DNA from: Hahella sp050299855
Lineage (GTDB): Bacteria; Pseudomonadota; Gammaproteobacteria; Pseudomonadales; Oleiphilaceae
DNA length: 64,000 nucleotides
NCBI GenBank assembly: GCA_050299855.1
Contig: JBNKWQ010000043.1
Span: 124,001-188,000 of the forward strand
Direction: 5' to 3'
Part shown: piece after piece, positions 1 through 8,989 of the stretch
Position numbering within the stretch: position 1 is the stretch's first letter
Layout of the letters: each line of letters opens with the position of its first letter
Notes under the pieces: generated by a model
What the model was told of the DNA's origin: nothing
The model's database searches: none
What the model saw: the letters and a program-made list of their open reading frames with translations, nothing else
Program-made: the position numbers and the translations under genes

Positions 1-69
1 AAGCCAGCCAGGATGTTAGACAAAACACATCTCAAAACACTTCAAATAGCGAAAGCTAGATGACTGCAT

Positions 70-105
70 ACCGGGGAGCCAAAGGCTTCCCGGTTCTGTT
101 CTTAC
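70..105 (+). terminator. Probable rho-independent terminator of a gene left of the window
   Basis: A 10-bp stem (CCGGGGAGCC / GGCTTCCCGG, one wobble pair) with an AAA loop is followed by the T-rich stretch TTCTGTTCTT. It precedes the first gene in the window, so it most likely ends a rightward transcript whose gene lies before position 1. Confidence 0.6.
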
Positions 106-182
106 CACTCTGGCATTGGCTCCCAAGGTCAATGCTGATAGAGTTATTTCGCACCTACGCTTTTATTCAGGAATGAGTCTAC

Positions 183-734
183 ATGACTACTGATAGCTTC
201 CCCTATGCCCCGGAATTTCTTGACACAGTCGAAGGCATACTTTTTGACAACGACCCAAATGAAGATTGCCTGGATCTTTTTGGCATTCACGGTCTACTAT
301 GCGCCTTCAAAGTGGCCCCTGAGGCTCCAGACCGGAAAAAGTGGCTGAGCTTGATAACAGGCGATGAAAATCAACTTCCTGATGCCAGCATAGAAATCCT
401 GGAATTAGCCCTTACTCAGTTGGAGCACCAAATATCTGAACAACTGGAGGAAGAAGAAGGCTTTGAATTACCGGAAGAGGTTTTTGAAGACGACAATGCA
501 TTAGTCAACTGGTGCGCAGGCTTCGTTGAAGGGTTTCTTTCCTCAGAGAAAGCTTGGTTTGAGGAGCAGGATGAGGCAACAGTCGCAGGCCTTTTACTGC
601 CGATAATGGCGCATTCAGAATTGTTTCAGGATGAGGACTTCGAAGATATCCGTCAAAACGATAAATTAATGGCACAAATGGTGACAGAAATTGCTGACAA
701 TGTGATTGACCTTTACCTTCTCTACCGCTCCTGA
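183..734 (+). CDS. UPF0149 family protein (YecA/YgfB-like)
   Basis: This 183-residue acidic, all-helical protein has the features of the UPF0149 (YgfB/YecA) family: an N-terminal helical region, a central Glu-rich stretch (EEEEGFELPEE, about residues 90-100) and the segment WCAGFVEGF near residue 110, which matches the family's conserved W-x-x-G-F-x-x-G-F pattern. It lacks the C-terminal SEC-A zinc motif of longer YecA proteins, so it is closer to YgfB in length. Members are cytoplasmic; YgfB has been linked to regulation of beta-lactam resistance in Pseudomonas, but no biochemical role can be read from this sequence. It stands alone, with the next gene converging on it from the other strand. 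Confidence 0.8.
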   Translation: MTTDSFPYAPEFLDTVEGILFDNDPNEDCLDLFGIHGLLCAFKVAPEAPDRKKWLSLITGDENQLPDASIEILELALTQLEHQISEQLEEEEGFELPEEVFEDDNALVNWCAGFVEGFLSSEKAWFEEQDEATVAGLLLPIMAHSELFQDEDFEDIRQNDKLMAQMVTEIADNVIDLYLLYRS

Positions 735-749
735 AATTTGATAGGTTAT

Positions 750-778
750 GCCTGGCTATAAGGAGATTTCTGCCAGGC
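750..778. terminator. Hairpin between convergent genes
   Basis: A 7-bp perfect stem (GCCTGGC / GCCAGGC) sits between the converging ends of the UPF0149 gene and the PLD-family gene. It has no clear T-run on either strand, so a terminator role is only inferred from position. Confidence 0.35.
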
Positions 779-807
779 TGGCAGCCTGTTAAGTACTGGC
801 AAATCGC

Positions 808-1932
808 CTACTTAAAGATCCGCATCAACCACGCGTCCAACTTTCCTAAAATAAACACCAGGAAGCGCTCAACTAAGCCCCTTCCTTCGATGTTGGAGGA
901 AGTTACTTCGTTACTTTGTAGCAACCATTTTTCGTACTGACTGGCAACCTCCACAGAAAATACCTGATTAACAATTTCCTGGTTAGCTTCAAGATTAAAT
1001 CTGTAGGTCCAATGATCAAGATTAAAAGATCCGATAGAAACCCAATCGTCACACAGATACACCTTCGCATGCATAAAGCCTGCCTGGAATTCGAAAAGTC
1101 TAACACCTGCTCTAAGCAATCTTTGGTAATGGCGCTTACTGGCATAACTTACCGGCGGATGATCGGAATTACTGCCTGGCACCAGCACTCTAACATCAAG
1201 CCCCCTTAAACTAGCCTGACGCAATAGTCGCCTTATGCGCCATGAAGTCAGGAAGTATGGCGACACGATCCAGACGGATGTTCTCGCCTTACTGATTCTG
1301 ACCCGCAACTCCCGCATAATATCTTGCTTGTTCCAACGGGCGCCATATGCCAACCGTCCACACATTTCACCCACTGGTCCGGCCTCAGTTAAATCCGGCA
1401 GTGATAATTGGCCCGGCCACGTGTTATAGAAGAAGTGACGCCAGTCAGATACCACAGGCCCCCGCGAGACTACTGCCACATCCTGCCAAACAGAGCGCTC
1501 TGCAGGATAACCTATGACAGTTGCATAAAAGTCATCAACTATACCGAACCCGGAAATCAGAGCGAACTGTCCGTCTATCACAACAATTTTGCGGTGGTCC
1601 CGCCGGATACTGGCCTTTAAACGCCGAAAGGAGATAGGGTTATAGATACAGAAATAGATATTTCCAACGTCAGAACAATCGCGCTGAACTTTTGTAAGAA
1701 CCCTTCTGGCGCCATATCCATCCAGCAAAAGAAAGATCTTCACTCCCCTTGAGGCAGCCCGAAACATGGCCTCAAAGACAAGATCGAGGGCCTTTCCATG
1801 GTCAACCAAATACATCTCGAATAACACTTCTGATGTACTGGCATCAAGCAATTCAAGCAGTTTTGCAAGGAAAGCATCACCGCCGATCAGCAACTCGAAA
1901 CTATTTCCTGACCGTAACGGGTAGCGAAACAT
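808..1932 (-). CDS. Phospholipase D-family protein, cardiolipin-synthase-like
   Basis: The 374-residue protein contains two HKD motifs, the hallmark of the PLD superfamily: H113-x-K115-x4-D120 (HRKIVVID) and H288-x-K290-x4-D295 (HAKVYLCD). Both are followed by the usual Gly/Ser-Asn segment (GSFNLD after the second). Size and architecture resemble ClsB-type cardiolipin or phospholipid synthases, which transfer phosphatidyl groups at the inner membrane. It has no N-terminal membrane segments, again like ClsB rather than ClsA. It starts 12 bp after the PHP-domain gene on the same strand, so the two are probably cotranscribed. Substrate is not determined by sequence; a PLD-type nuclease is the main alternative. 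Confidence 0.8.
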   Translation of the reverse strand: MFRYPLRSGNSFELLIGGDAFLAKLLELLDASTSEVLFEMYLVDHGKALDLVFEAMFRAASRGVKIFLLLDGYGARRVLTKVQRDCSDVGNIYFCIYNPISFRRLKASIRRDHRKIVVIDGQFALISGFGIVDDFYATVIGYPAERSVWQDVAVVSRGPVVSDWRHFFYNTWPGQLSLPDLTEAGPVGEMCGRLAYGARWNKQDIMRELRVRISKARTSVWIVSPYFLTSWRIRRLLRQASLRGLDVRVLVPGSNSDHPPVSYASKRHYQRLLRAGVRLFEFQAGFMHAKVYLCDDWVSIGSFNLDHWTYRFNLEANQEIVNQVFSVEVASQYEKWLLQSNEVTSSNIEGRGLVERFLVFILGKLDAWLMRIFK

Positions 1933-1944
1933 TTTGGATAGTCG

Positions 1945-2793
1945 TCAGACCGAGACCATATCGAACAGAACCGGCAAGTCCTTACTCAACTTAGGAAACC
2001 TGCCAAGATGAGACCATGGCGTTGTCGCGCCATGAAAATCACTACCGCCACTCTGCAGCATGTTGCGTTTGCGCATTTCATCTGTCAGCCACCCATGTTG
2101 ACCCGAGTTGATATTAGGCACGCCAACTTCCATTCCCTGTCCTCCAAGTGCCTGAAAATCATCCATCAGGCGGCGCATCTTGGCTGCAGTCATTTTATAG
2201 TGGAATGGGTGCGCCACCACCGCGACCGCCGAAGCAGCATCTACAGCAGCCATCAATTCTTCCAGATCCGGCCAATAAAGTTTCACATCGCCCCATTTGC
2301 CAGCTCCCAGGTATTTATTAAAAGCTTCTGCAGTAGACTCAACTAACCCCTGCGCTTCCATAACTGCGGCAAAATGAGGTCTAGCTGGCGCATCCGAACT
2401 GGCCACCAGACTCGCCGCTGAGTACATGCCAGACACCTTAAAATGACGCTCGATCTTTTCCGCTATTTTGAAAGCACGCTCTTTGCGCCTGTCTTTTTGC
2501 TTTCCGAGAAAAACGTTAAATCCTGAATTATCAGCATCGAAACCAAAGGCTAATATATGCATGGTTTGCTTTGACCAATCACAAGTCAGCTCTACACCTG
2601 GGATCAACTGCAACTCATTAACTCTGGGGTGGTTGAGTAGCGACCGATACCCTTCAATTGTGTCATGATCAGTCAACGACCAATATTCAAGCCTATAACT
2701 CAGCGCTAGCTCCAACAATTCGGCAGGCGGCAATGAACCATCCGACGCGGTACTGTGGCAATGGAAATCAAAATTGTGTTGCGTGGGCCTCAT
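1945..2793 (-). CDS. PHP-domain phosphoesterase, RNase AM / YciV-like
   Basis: This 282-residue protein opens with the PHP signature HCHSTASDGS (residues 11-20, metal ligands H11 and H13) and continues with LTDHDT (around 39-44), an internal GVELTCD, and a C-terminal GSDFHG. These are the metal-binding motifs of the PHP family subgroup that includes E. coli YciV (RNase AM), a 5'-3' exonuclease that trims 5S/23S rRNA ends and also dephosphorylates 3',5'-nucleoside bisphosphates. Length fits that family (about 290 residues). The neighbouring YciI gene on the other strand is consistent with yci-type neighbourhoods. It is the first gene of a likely two-gene unit with the PLD-family gene. Confidence 0.85.
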   Translation of the reverse strand: MRPTQHNFDFHCHSTASDGSLPPAELLELALSYRLEYWSLTDHDTIEGYRSLLNHPRVNELQLIPGVELTCDWSKQTMHILAFGFDADNSGFNVFLGKQKDRRKERAFKIAEKIERHFKVSGMYSAASLVASSDAPARPHFAAVMEAQGLVESTAEAFNKYLGAGKWGDVKLYWPDLEELMAAVDAASAVAVVAHPFHYKMTAAKMRRLMDDFQALGGQGMEVGVPNINSGQHGWLTDEMRKRNMLQSGGSDFHGATTPWSHLGRFPKLSKDLPVLFDMVSV

Positions 2794-3014
2794 TACATAC
2801 CTGTTAATGATTGATCGATGAAGTTCAATGCCATTTCAAAATACAGTATCATCCGCCTACTGCAAAAGCGATGAAACCGGCAACATTATAAATGAAGCAT
2901 AGAATAAGCGCTTTTAAGATTGTAAAACGACCATAAGTCACACCTGACGCAGGATATTAAAACCGAACACCTTTATATCTACATGATAATGAACTCTCCA
3001 TTAACGGATGAACT

Positions 3015-3314
3015 ATGTTTTACGTAATCTACTCTGAAGATGTGGCGAATAGCCTTGAGAAAAGAAAAGCAACACGTCCTGCCCACCTGGAGCGCCTTGA
3101 GGAACTCAAAAATCAGGGGCGCCTGTTATTAGCCGGGCCAACTCCTGCCATTGACAGCGATGACCCAGGTCCTGCAGGCTTTTCCGGTAGCGTAGTGATA
3201 GCTGAATTCAGCTCTCTGGCAGAAGCACAAAGCTGGGCTGATGCTGACCCCTACATAGATGCCGGCGTATACGAATCAGTTAAAGTAAAACCCTTTAAAA
3301 AGGTTCTACCCTGA
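3015..3314 (+). CDS. YciI family protein
   Basis: At 99 residues with the start MFYVIYSEDV, a conserved RPAHLERLEELKNQGRLLLAGP segment (split here as RPAHLERLEEL and GRLLLAGP) and the terminal pattern ADADPYIDAGVYESV, this is a typical YciI-like protein of the dimeric alpha/beta-barrel fold. The conserved His (in RPAHL) and Asp (in ADPY) are present; they line the presumed active site, although the physiological reaction is unknown. The gene stands alone between the divergent PHP/PLD unit and the SH3-domain gene. Confidence 0.88.
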   Translation: MFYVIYSEDVANSLEKRKATRPAHLERLEELKNQGRLLLAGPTPAIDSDDPGPAGFSGSVVIAEFSSLAEAQSWADADPYIDAGVYESVKVKPFKKVLP

Positions 3315-3405
3315 CATCAATTGATCACCCCTTGCCTGGCATGCTCCTATGAATGTGGCAAGAACAATATCAAGTCCGTGGTTTAGTTTTGATAAGGATT
3401 ATTAA

Positions 3406-4086
3406 GTGAAAACGCCCTACAAGATAATAACGAAAATGCTGATTGCACTGGCATTTTCATCTGCGGCCACATTAAGTACAGCAGATACTCGATACATAGA
3501 CGATACGCTCTATGCCCCCCTCAGAAGCGGAGAAGGACTCCAGTTTCGGGTGGTACATAAAGGAGTAAAAAGCGGAACACCTGTAGATTTAATCGAAACA
3601 AATCCAGATTCGGGATACTCGAAAATCAAAACTCCTGAAGGTATTGAAGGCTGGCTGCCAACCCGCTTCCTGGTCAATGAACCAGTCGCCGCATACAAGC
3701 TTGCAAGACTTACTAAGGAATATGAGGCACTGAAGGCCAAATTTTCCACACTCTCGCAATCGAGCAGTGAAATCTCTCAAACCAGTAGCAAGGTTCAGTC
3801 AGATAACGAAAAGCTGCAAGCCAATAATCTGAAGCTACAGGAAGAACTCGCGAGCATAAAAAAAGTGTCCGAAAACGCAATCAATCTCGACAGACGCAAT
3901 CGTGAACTGCGAGAGTCTAACGAACAGCTAAAGAATGAGGTTGAAGTATTAACCGCAGACAACCTGCGCCTCAAGGAAAATAACGAGAGAGACAAAATGC
4001 TTTTGGGAGCTGGACTGGTCTTGCTAGGTGTTTTAATTGCGCTTATTGTGCCAATGTTCAAACGCGATAAACGGGCCAGCTGGTAG
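3406..4086 (+). CDS. TIGR04211-type SH3 and coiled-coil membrane protein (YgiM-like)
   Basis: The 226-residue product starts at a GTG preceded by AAGGATT at suitable spacing. It has an N-terminal signal peptide ending near STADTRYI (about residue 28), a bacterial SH3 domain (about 30-95, including TLYAPLRSGEG and IEGWLPTRFL), a long coiled coil (about 100-195) and one C-terminal transmembrane helix (about 199-218) followed by the basic tail KRDKRASW. This architecture matches the YgiM/TIGR04211 family: a periplasmic SH3 domain anchored to the inner membrane by its C-terminus. Function is unknown, presumably envelope or peptidoglycan related. Confidence 0.85.
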   Translation: MKTPYKIITKMLIALAFSSAATLSTADTRYIDDTLYAPLRSGEGLQFRVVHKGVKSGTPVDLIETNPDSGYSKIKTPEGIEGWLPTRFLVNEPVAAYKLARLTKEYEALKAKFSTLSQSSSEISQTSSKVQSDNEKLQANNLKLQEELASIKKVSENAINLDRRNRELRESNEQLKNEVEVLTADNLRLKENNERDKMLLGAGLVLLGVLIALIVPMFKRDKRASW

Positions 4087-4255
4087 GGCTTTATCGAAGG
4101 GGAAAGGACTCCATAATATCAACATATAGTGGCAAGAAACAATACGGCACACAAAATATTCTACTCAACCCTGACCTTATAACAATTACTGCTTTGACAC
4201 TGTTTTTTTAGCAGCGTATAAATCTAACGGCAAATAACAATAAGGTGAGGCCAAA

Positions 4256-4567
4256 ATGAGACTGACAACGATGCGTGATTATGCGGAGAAACGCGACTTC
4301 ATCAGGATGAAAGTCGATTCCGAAATTACACTGAGAGATGCCCAAACGGGAGCAACTTGCAAAGGTATCTGTCGAGACTTAAGTGGTACTGGAATGTCGA
4401 TTGAAGTTGGTCAGCCATTCCAATCAAACATTGAGCTGAACACCTCCCTTCCATCAAATAACGAAGCATTTCCTTCATTTGACACAACCGTCAAAGTGAT
4501 TCGCTGCACTGACCAGGGTAATGAAACATATCTACTGGGTGTAGAAATCATAAAAGTGGAAAGCTGA
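4256..4567 (+). CDS. PilZ domain protein
   Basis: This 103-residue single-domain protein carries both c-di-GMP-binding motifs of PilZ: an R-x3-R box (RDFIR, residues 13-17) and a D-x-S-x-x-G box (DLSGTG, residues 41-46). The C-terminal strands end with LLGVEII, as in stand-alone PilZ proteins. It is therefore predicted to be a small c-di-GMP receptor. A good Shine-Dalgarno (AAGGTGAGG) precedes the ATG. The gene is monocistronic and closed by a strong hairpin. The partner it regulates cannot be inferred. Confidence 0.88.
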   Translation: MRLTTMRDYAEKRDFIRMKVDSEITLRDAQTGATCKGICRDLSGTGMSIEVGQPFQSNIELNTSLPSNNEAFPSFDTTVKVIRCTDQGNETYLLGVEIIKVES

Positions 4568-4586
4568 CAGGCATATTTTGTAGCTG

Positions 4587-4619
4587 GTGAGTAGGCTCTA
4601 ACGGACGCCTACTCACTTT
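4587..4619. terminator. Terminator between convergent PilZ and rraA genes
   Basis: A perfect 10-bp stem (GTGAGTAGGC / GCCTACTCAC) with a 10-nt loop sits between the end of the PilZ gene and the end of rraA, followed by TTTA. The position suggests it serves both strands, although the T-run is short. Confidence 0.6.
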
Positions 4620-4638
4620 AGACCGGACACAGAAAAAG

Positions 4639-5130
4639 TTATACCTTGGGCATTTCCAACGGCTCCGGTGACACTATGACGCCGTTATTATCGGCGTAGA
4701 TGTATTGCCCCGGTATAAAGCTGACCCCCCCAAAAGTCACTTCAATATTTAGCTCACCGATGCCTTTCTTTTCAGTTTTGAGTGGTATGGTAGCCAGTGC
4801 CTGAACCCCTAAATCAGTGACATTAATGACATCCACATCGCGGATGCAGCCGTAAATTATTATACCTTCCCACCCATTGCTCGCCGCCTTTTCGGCCAAC
4901 ATATCACCCAAAAGAGCCTTACGTTTGGATCCACCTCCGTCGACCACCATAACTTTACCTTTACCCGGCTGATCCACCTGCTGCTTAACGATGGAATTAT
5001 CCTCAAAACATTTTACCGTAACGATTTCGCCTCCAAAGGACTCTCTAGCACCGTAGCTGCGAAACATAGGCTCAACTACCTTCACCAAGTCTGGATAAGC
5101 ATCACACAAATCAGGGGTAACATATTTCAT
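4639..5130 (-). CDS. rraA: Ribonuclease E activity regulator RraA
   Basis: The 163-residue product matches RraA in length and throughout its sequence: the N-terminus TPDLCDAYPDLV, the FEDNS segment, the VVDGGGSKRKALLGDMLAEKA loop (quoted in part: VVDGGGSKRKALLG), GCIRDVD and the C-terminal GQYIYADNNGVIV. RraA forms a trimeric ring that binds RNase E and dampens mRNA decay; related proteins of the fold can show weak aldolase activity. The start codon is the ATG at 5130 (MKYVTPDL). It lies downstream of an alpha/beta hydrolase and ppsA on the same strand, an order also found in Pseudomonas. Confidence 0.95.
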   Translation of the reverse strand: MKYVTPDLCDAYPDLVKVVEPMFRSYGARESFGGEIVTVKCFEDNSIVKQQVDQPGKGKVMVVDGGGSKRKALLGDMLAEKAASNGWEGIIIYGCIRDVDVINVTDLGVQALATIPLKTEKKGIGELNIEVTFGGVSFIPGQYIYADNNGVIVSPEPLEMPKV

Positions 5131-5300
5131 TAAGACACCTCAAAATTGAACAACAAAATTTGGTAAGACTGCATCGCATCCGATTCAATAACACGACCCC
5201 TGCCCGCAAACCGGCGAATCCAATAGAAGTTTCTGAACCTCATCGCCAACCAGACCACTTCCCCCGGCTAAAAGAGCGGTGCGATATTTTTTTCTTCCTT

Positions 5301-5418
5301 AGGGTCTCTGTTGACGTTTCGCCATTGCCACTGTTGTGCCCGAAAATACGCCAGTTTAGAGGACCACAAAAATGCTCCTCAGCAGTGAGGATTGGATTGG
5401 GAAACGTCAACAGACTCT
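5301..5418. mobile_element. MITE-like 118-bp element with terminal inverted repeats
   Basis: The 14-bp sequence TCTGTTGACGTTTC at 5307-5320 is repeated exactly in inverted orientation at 5401-5414, with weaker similarity continuing outward for about six bases. The roughly 80 bp between them encode nothing. The edges read TTAG (5299-5302) and CTAG (5417-5420), compatible with a YTAR-type target duplication of IS5-like elements but with one mismatch. The right end touches the stop codon of the alpha/beta hydrolase. A large transcription hairpin is the alternative reading. Confidence 0.5.
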
Positions 5419-5420
5419 AG

Positions 5421-6386
5421 TCATGCACTCTGCTCAAAAGATCCAGGGGCCTGTTGAATTTCTTCCCGTCCCAGCCACTTAACAACATCACTCCAGACAT
5501 GATGACGCGCATGACTACCCAACACCATGGACACTTCATCGACTGCATTGGAGTATCGCGTAAAAACCTTATCTTCTGAACCCCACAGTTGATATATCTT
5601 GTGGCTGGTAACACCCGCACTGTCTGGCTCGTCAGGTCCAAGGCACATCATCAACGGTACTTGTAACTGGGCCAAACCATTGGTGAATTCACGAATCTGC
5701 TTACGGCTGGCGAATAGTGAGGCTGGTTTTAGCGGATTGACCCCACCATGAATAACGCCATAAGGTTCGATTTCCATGGCACCCGGCTGATTAATACTCC
5801 TGATAAAACCACGCTTGCGATCACGCCACTTAAGCGCTCTGATAAGTGCACTCGTTCTCCAGGCGCCACGTGGATCATCAAGACCCAGCAACACGACTCC
5901 CGACACCATATTTTGACTTAAGGTGCCTTTTGCTAACGCCAGAGTTAATGCAATCCCGGTTAAACCATAAGCGATCCAGACACAGGGGGAATCCGCTCGC
6001 GTTGAAAGATAGCGCTGTATCGCTGGCATATCGAAGTCGACATAGTCAATCAGCGAGTTTCGTTTATAACGCTGATTTACCGGAGAGAAGCCATGCCCCC
6101 GCATTTCAGGCATCCAGACGTCGTAATCCAGGCCAACCAAATGTCTGGCAAGACCGTCTCCAGAATGATCAAACCATACCGAGCGATTGGAAAATTGTCC
6201 ATGGATCAAAACAACAGGAGACTCTGAAGTCTTTTCCTGTTGGGATAAATGCGTAACAGCAAGAGCGACAGAACTGTCATCGCTGTTATTGGGGTGGATT
6301 AGATATACATCTTCAACCAGCCCGTTCTTTAACAGGTCTGCAGAGACCAGTTGTTCCTTCATAGATTGCCTGCCCAGCCAGCTCAA
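5421..6386 (-). CDS. Alpha/beta hydrolase-fold protein lacking the nucleophile serine
   Basis: The 321-residue protein has the oxyanion strand PVVLIHGQFS (residues 57-66), the downstream MRGHGFSP segment (95-102), and a C-terminal His-rich stretch SHARHHVW where the catalytic His is expected. At the nucleophile elbow, where G-x-S-x-G should appear, the sequence reads AYGLTG (139-144), so the serine position is Gly141. Unless another residue serves, it should not act as a serine hydrolase. It lies between ppsA and rraA on the same strand; a similar esterase/lipase-annotated gene sits in that position in Pseudomonas. Role unknown. Confidence 0.75.
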   Translation of the reverse strand: MSWLGRQSMKEQLVSADLLKNGLVEDVYLIHPNNSDDSSVALAVTHLSQQEKTSESPVVLIHGQFSNRSVWFDHSGDGLARHLVGLDYDVWMPEMRGHGFSPVNQRYKRNSLIDYVDFDMPAIQRYLSTRADSPCVWIAYGLTGIALTLALAKGTLSQNMVSGVVLLGLDDPRGAWRTSALIRALKWRDRKRGFIRSINQPGAMEIEPYGVIHGGVNPLKPASLFASRKQIREFTNGLAQLQVPLMMCLGPDEPDSAGVTSHKIYQLWGSEDKVFTRYSNAVDEVSMVLGSHARHHVWSDVVKWLGREEIQQAPGSFEQSA

Positions 6387-6567
6387 GTGCGTAATAAGTC
6401 ATTATCATTATTATATTTTTATTGACCAGGACCTGTTGACTTTCACGCTTTATTCCGCAAAAAGCAGAGCCTTGACGTGCCCTCTTAACTTCAGTCTCAG
6501 TCCAATCGATACTTATAGGATAACCATACCAAAGACGTTTCGGAAGACTTGACTAGCCTGATAGAAA

Positions 6568-6603
6568 CAAAAAAAACCAGCCAATTTGGCTGGTTTTTTT
6601 TTG
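6568..6603. terminator. Bidirectional rho-independent terminator downstream of ppsA
   Basis: The stem AACCAGCC / GGCTGGTT with an AATTT loop is flanked by an A-run on the left and a T-run on the right, so it can terminate transcripts on either strand. On the minus strand it directly follows the ppsA stop codon at 6623. Confidence 0.85.
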
Positions 6604-6622
6604 TCGGCGAATCTGTTGAGTA

Positions 6623-8989
6623 TCAAGTGTGTTTTTCTGCCAGGAAAAACCAGGTATCCAACACCGAGTCAGGGTTAAGAGAGACGCTCTCGATTCCTTG
6701 CTCCATCAACCACTTGGCGAGATCTGGATGATCGGATGGCCCTTGCCCACAGATACCAACGTATTTACCCGCCGCTTTACAGGCTTCAATAGCTTTGGAA
6801 AGCAACATTAAAATAGCGTCATTACGTTCATCAAATAGATGGGCAATAATGCCGGAATCCCGGTCCAATCCAAGAGTAAGCTGTGTCAGGTCATTGGAAC
6901 CGATAGAGAAGCCGTCAAAATATTCAAGGAACTGTTCCGCCAACAGGGCATTTGCGGGAAGTTCACACATCATAATAACGCGAAGACCATTTTCTCCACG
7001 TTTCAATCCATTGTCTTCCAGCAACTCAATAACCTGACGCGCCTCACCTACAGTTCTGACGAAGGGCACCATTATTTCCACATTGGTTAATCCCATTTCG
7101 TCACGCACTTTCTTCATTGCCCGGCATTCAAGCTCAAAACAGTCGCGGAACGAATCAGAAATGTAACGGGAAGCACCGCGAAAACCGAGCATGGGATTTT
7201 CTTCTTCAGGCTCGTAAATTGTGCCGCCGATCAGATTGGCATATTCGTTGGATTTGAAGTCTGAAAGTCTCACGATAACCTTTTTAGGGGAAAAGGCCGC
7301 GGCTAGTGTGGAAATCCCCTCCACCAGCTTTTCAATGTAAAAATCCACAGGAGAGGCATAACCTGAGATTCGCTTCTCCACGACTTGCTTAACATCACGT
7401 GGCAAGGTGTCATAATTCAGAAGAGCCTTCGGGTGCACACCAATCATGCGATTGATAATGAACTCCAACCGAGCAAGCCCAACACCTTCATTGGGAAGCG
7501 CCTGAAAATCAAAAGCCCGATCTGGGTTGCCGACGTTCATCATGATTTTGAAAGGTAGCTTAGGCATGGATTCGACACTGTTTTCACGCAGCTCAAATTC
7601 CAATAGACCTTCATAAATCATACCTGTGTCACCTTCTGCACAGGAAACAGTGACATCCATTCCGTCCTTCAGTATCTGGGTTGCATCTCCACAGCCAACC
7701 ACGGCAGGAATTCCCAGCTCACGGGCGATGATAGCGGCATGACAAGTACGACCACCACGATCTGTAACAATGGCCGACGCTCGCTTCATTACCGGCTCCC
7801 AGTCAGGATCAGTCATGTCGGTAACCAACACATCACCGACTTGAACACGATCCATCTCCGCGATACTGCTAATTGCCCTTACTGGACCGCGTCCGATTTT
7901 TTGTCCTATGCTGCGGCCTTCACAAATAACCTTGCCGGTTTCCTTCAGAAGGTAGCGCTCCATTACCGCCGATGAACGACTTTTTACTGTTTCAGGTCTT
8001 GCCTGTACTATGTAGAGCTTGCCGTCATCTCCATCCTTCGCCCACTCGATATCCATGGGGCGCTGGTAATGTTTTTCTATTACCAACGCCTGACGAGTCA
8101 GTTCATAAACTTCATCATCCGTCAGTGAAAACTTTCCGCGTTCAGCGGTATCGACATTCACTGTTTGCACCGACTTACCAGCAGCACCGTGATCACCATA
8201 GATCATTTTGATCGCCTTACTACCAAGATTACGGCGCAGAATGGCTGGCTTTCCAGCCTGGAAAGTTGGTTTGTGCACGTAAAACTCATCAGGGTTTACC
8301 GCACCCTGAACCACTGTTTCACCAAGACCATAGGAGGCAGTTACGAACACTACGTCATCGAATCCTGATTCTGTATCCAGAGTAAACATTACCCCACTGC
8401 TGGCGCTCTCGCTGCGTACCATTCGCTGAATACCTGCAGACAAGGCAACCAGACTATGCTCGAAGCCCTGGTGAGCACGGTAGGATATCGCACGGTCATT
8501 GAACAGAGATGCAAATACTTCATGGATAGCGTGTTTGACGTTTTCCAGCCCAATAATATTCAGAAAGGTTTCCTGTTGGCCGGCAAAGGAGGCATCCGGT
8601 AAATCTTCAGCCGTTGCTGAAGAGCGAACCGCAACAGCCAAACCGCCATTACCGCCCTGCAACTTTGCAAAAGCCTGGGCAATGGCATCATCCAATGCTT
8701 GAGGGAATGACGTCTCCAATACCCACTGACGAATTCTGGCGCCGGACTCAGCTAATGCAACGACATCGTTGACATCCAAGCGGTCCAATTCATCGTGAAT
8801 TCGCTTGGCCAGTCCGTCAGTTTCCAAAAACTCCCGGTAAGCATGCGCTGTGGTAGCAAATCCAGATGGAACAGTAACCCCCGCACTGGAAAGATTACTG
8901 ATCATTTCGCCCAATGAGGCATTCTTGCCTCCAACACGCTCCACATCACCCATTCCCAGGTGTTCAAACCAAACGATGTAGTCTTCCAA
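6623..8989 (-). CDS. ppsA: Phosphoenolpyruvate synthase
   Basis: PpsA makes PEP from pyruvate and ATP for gluconeogenesis. The 788-residue product has the N-terminal ATP-grasp/pyruvate-binding domain (VGGKNASLGEM near the start, AVRSSATAEDLP), the swivelling phosphohistidine domain (GGRTCHAAIIARELGIPAV, catalytic His) and the C-terminal PEP-utilising barrel (GSNDLTQLTLGLDRD, GICGQGPSDHP). An open frame continues upstream to an ATG at 9058, but homologues begin close to the segment EDYIVWFEHLGMG. The best start is therefore the TTG at 8989, seven bases after GGGAGA, giving the usual length (about 790). It is divergent from its regulator ppsR. Confidence 0.95.
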   Translation of the reverse strand: MEDYIVWFEHLGMGDVERVGGKNASLGEMISNLSSAGVTVPSGFATTAHAYREFLETDGLAKRIHDELDRLDVNDVVALAESGARIRQWVLETSFPQALDDAIAQAFAKLQGGNGGLAVAVRSSATAEDLPDASFAGQQETFLNIIGLENVKHAIHEVFASLFNDRAISYRAHQGFEHSLVALSAGIQRMVRSESASSGVMFTLDTESGFDDVVFVTASYGLGETVVQGAVNPDEFYVHKPTFQAGKPAILRRNLGSKAIKMIYGDHGAAGKSVQTVNVDTAERGKFSLTDDEVYELTRQALVIEKHYQRPMDIEWAKDGDDGKLYIVQARPETVKSRSSAVMERYLLKETGKVICEGRSIGQKIGRGPVRAISSIAEMDRVQVGDVLVTDMTDPDWEPVMKRASAIVTDRGGRTCHAAIIARELGIPAVVGCGDATQILKDGMDVTVSCAEGDTGMIYEGLLEFELRENSVESMPKLPFKIMMNVGNPDRAFDFQALPNEGVGLARLEFIINRMIGVHPKALLNYDTLPRDVKQVVEKRISGYASPVDFYIEKLVEGISTLAAAFSPKKVIVRLSDFKSNEYANLIGGTIYEPEEENPMLGFRGASRYISDSFRDCFELECRAMKKVRDEMGLTNVEIMVPFVRTVGEARQVIELLEDNGLKRGENGLRVIMMCELPANALLAEQFLEYFDGFSIGSNDLTQLTLGLDRDSGIIAHLFDERNDAILMLLSKAIEACKAAGKYVGICGQGPSDHPDLAKWLMEQGIESVSLNPDSVLDTWFFLAEKHT

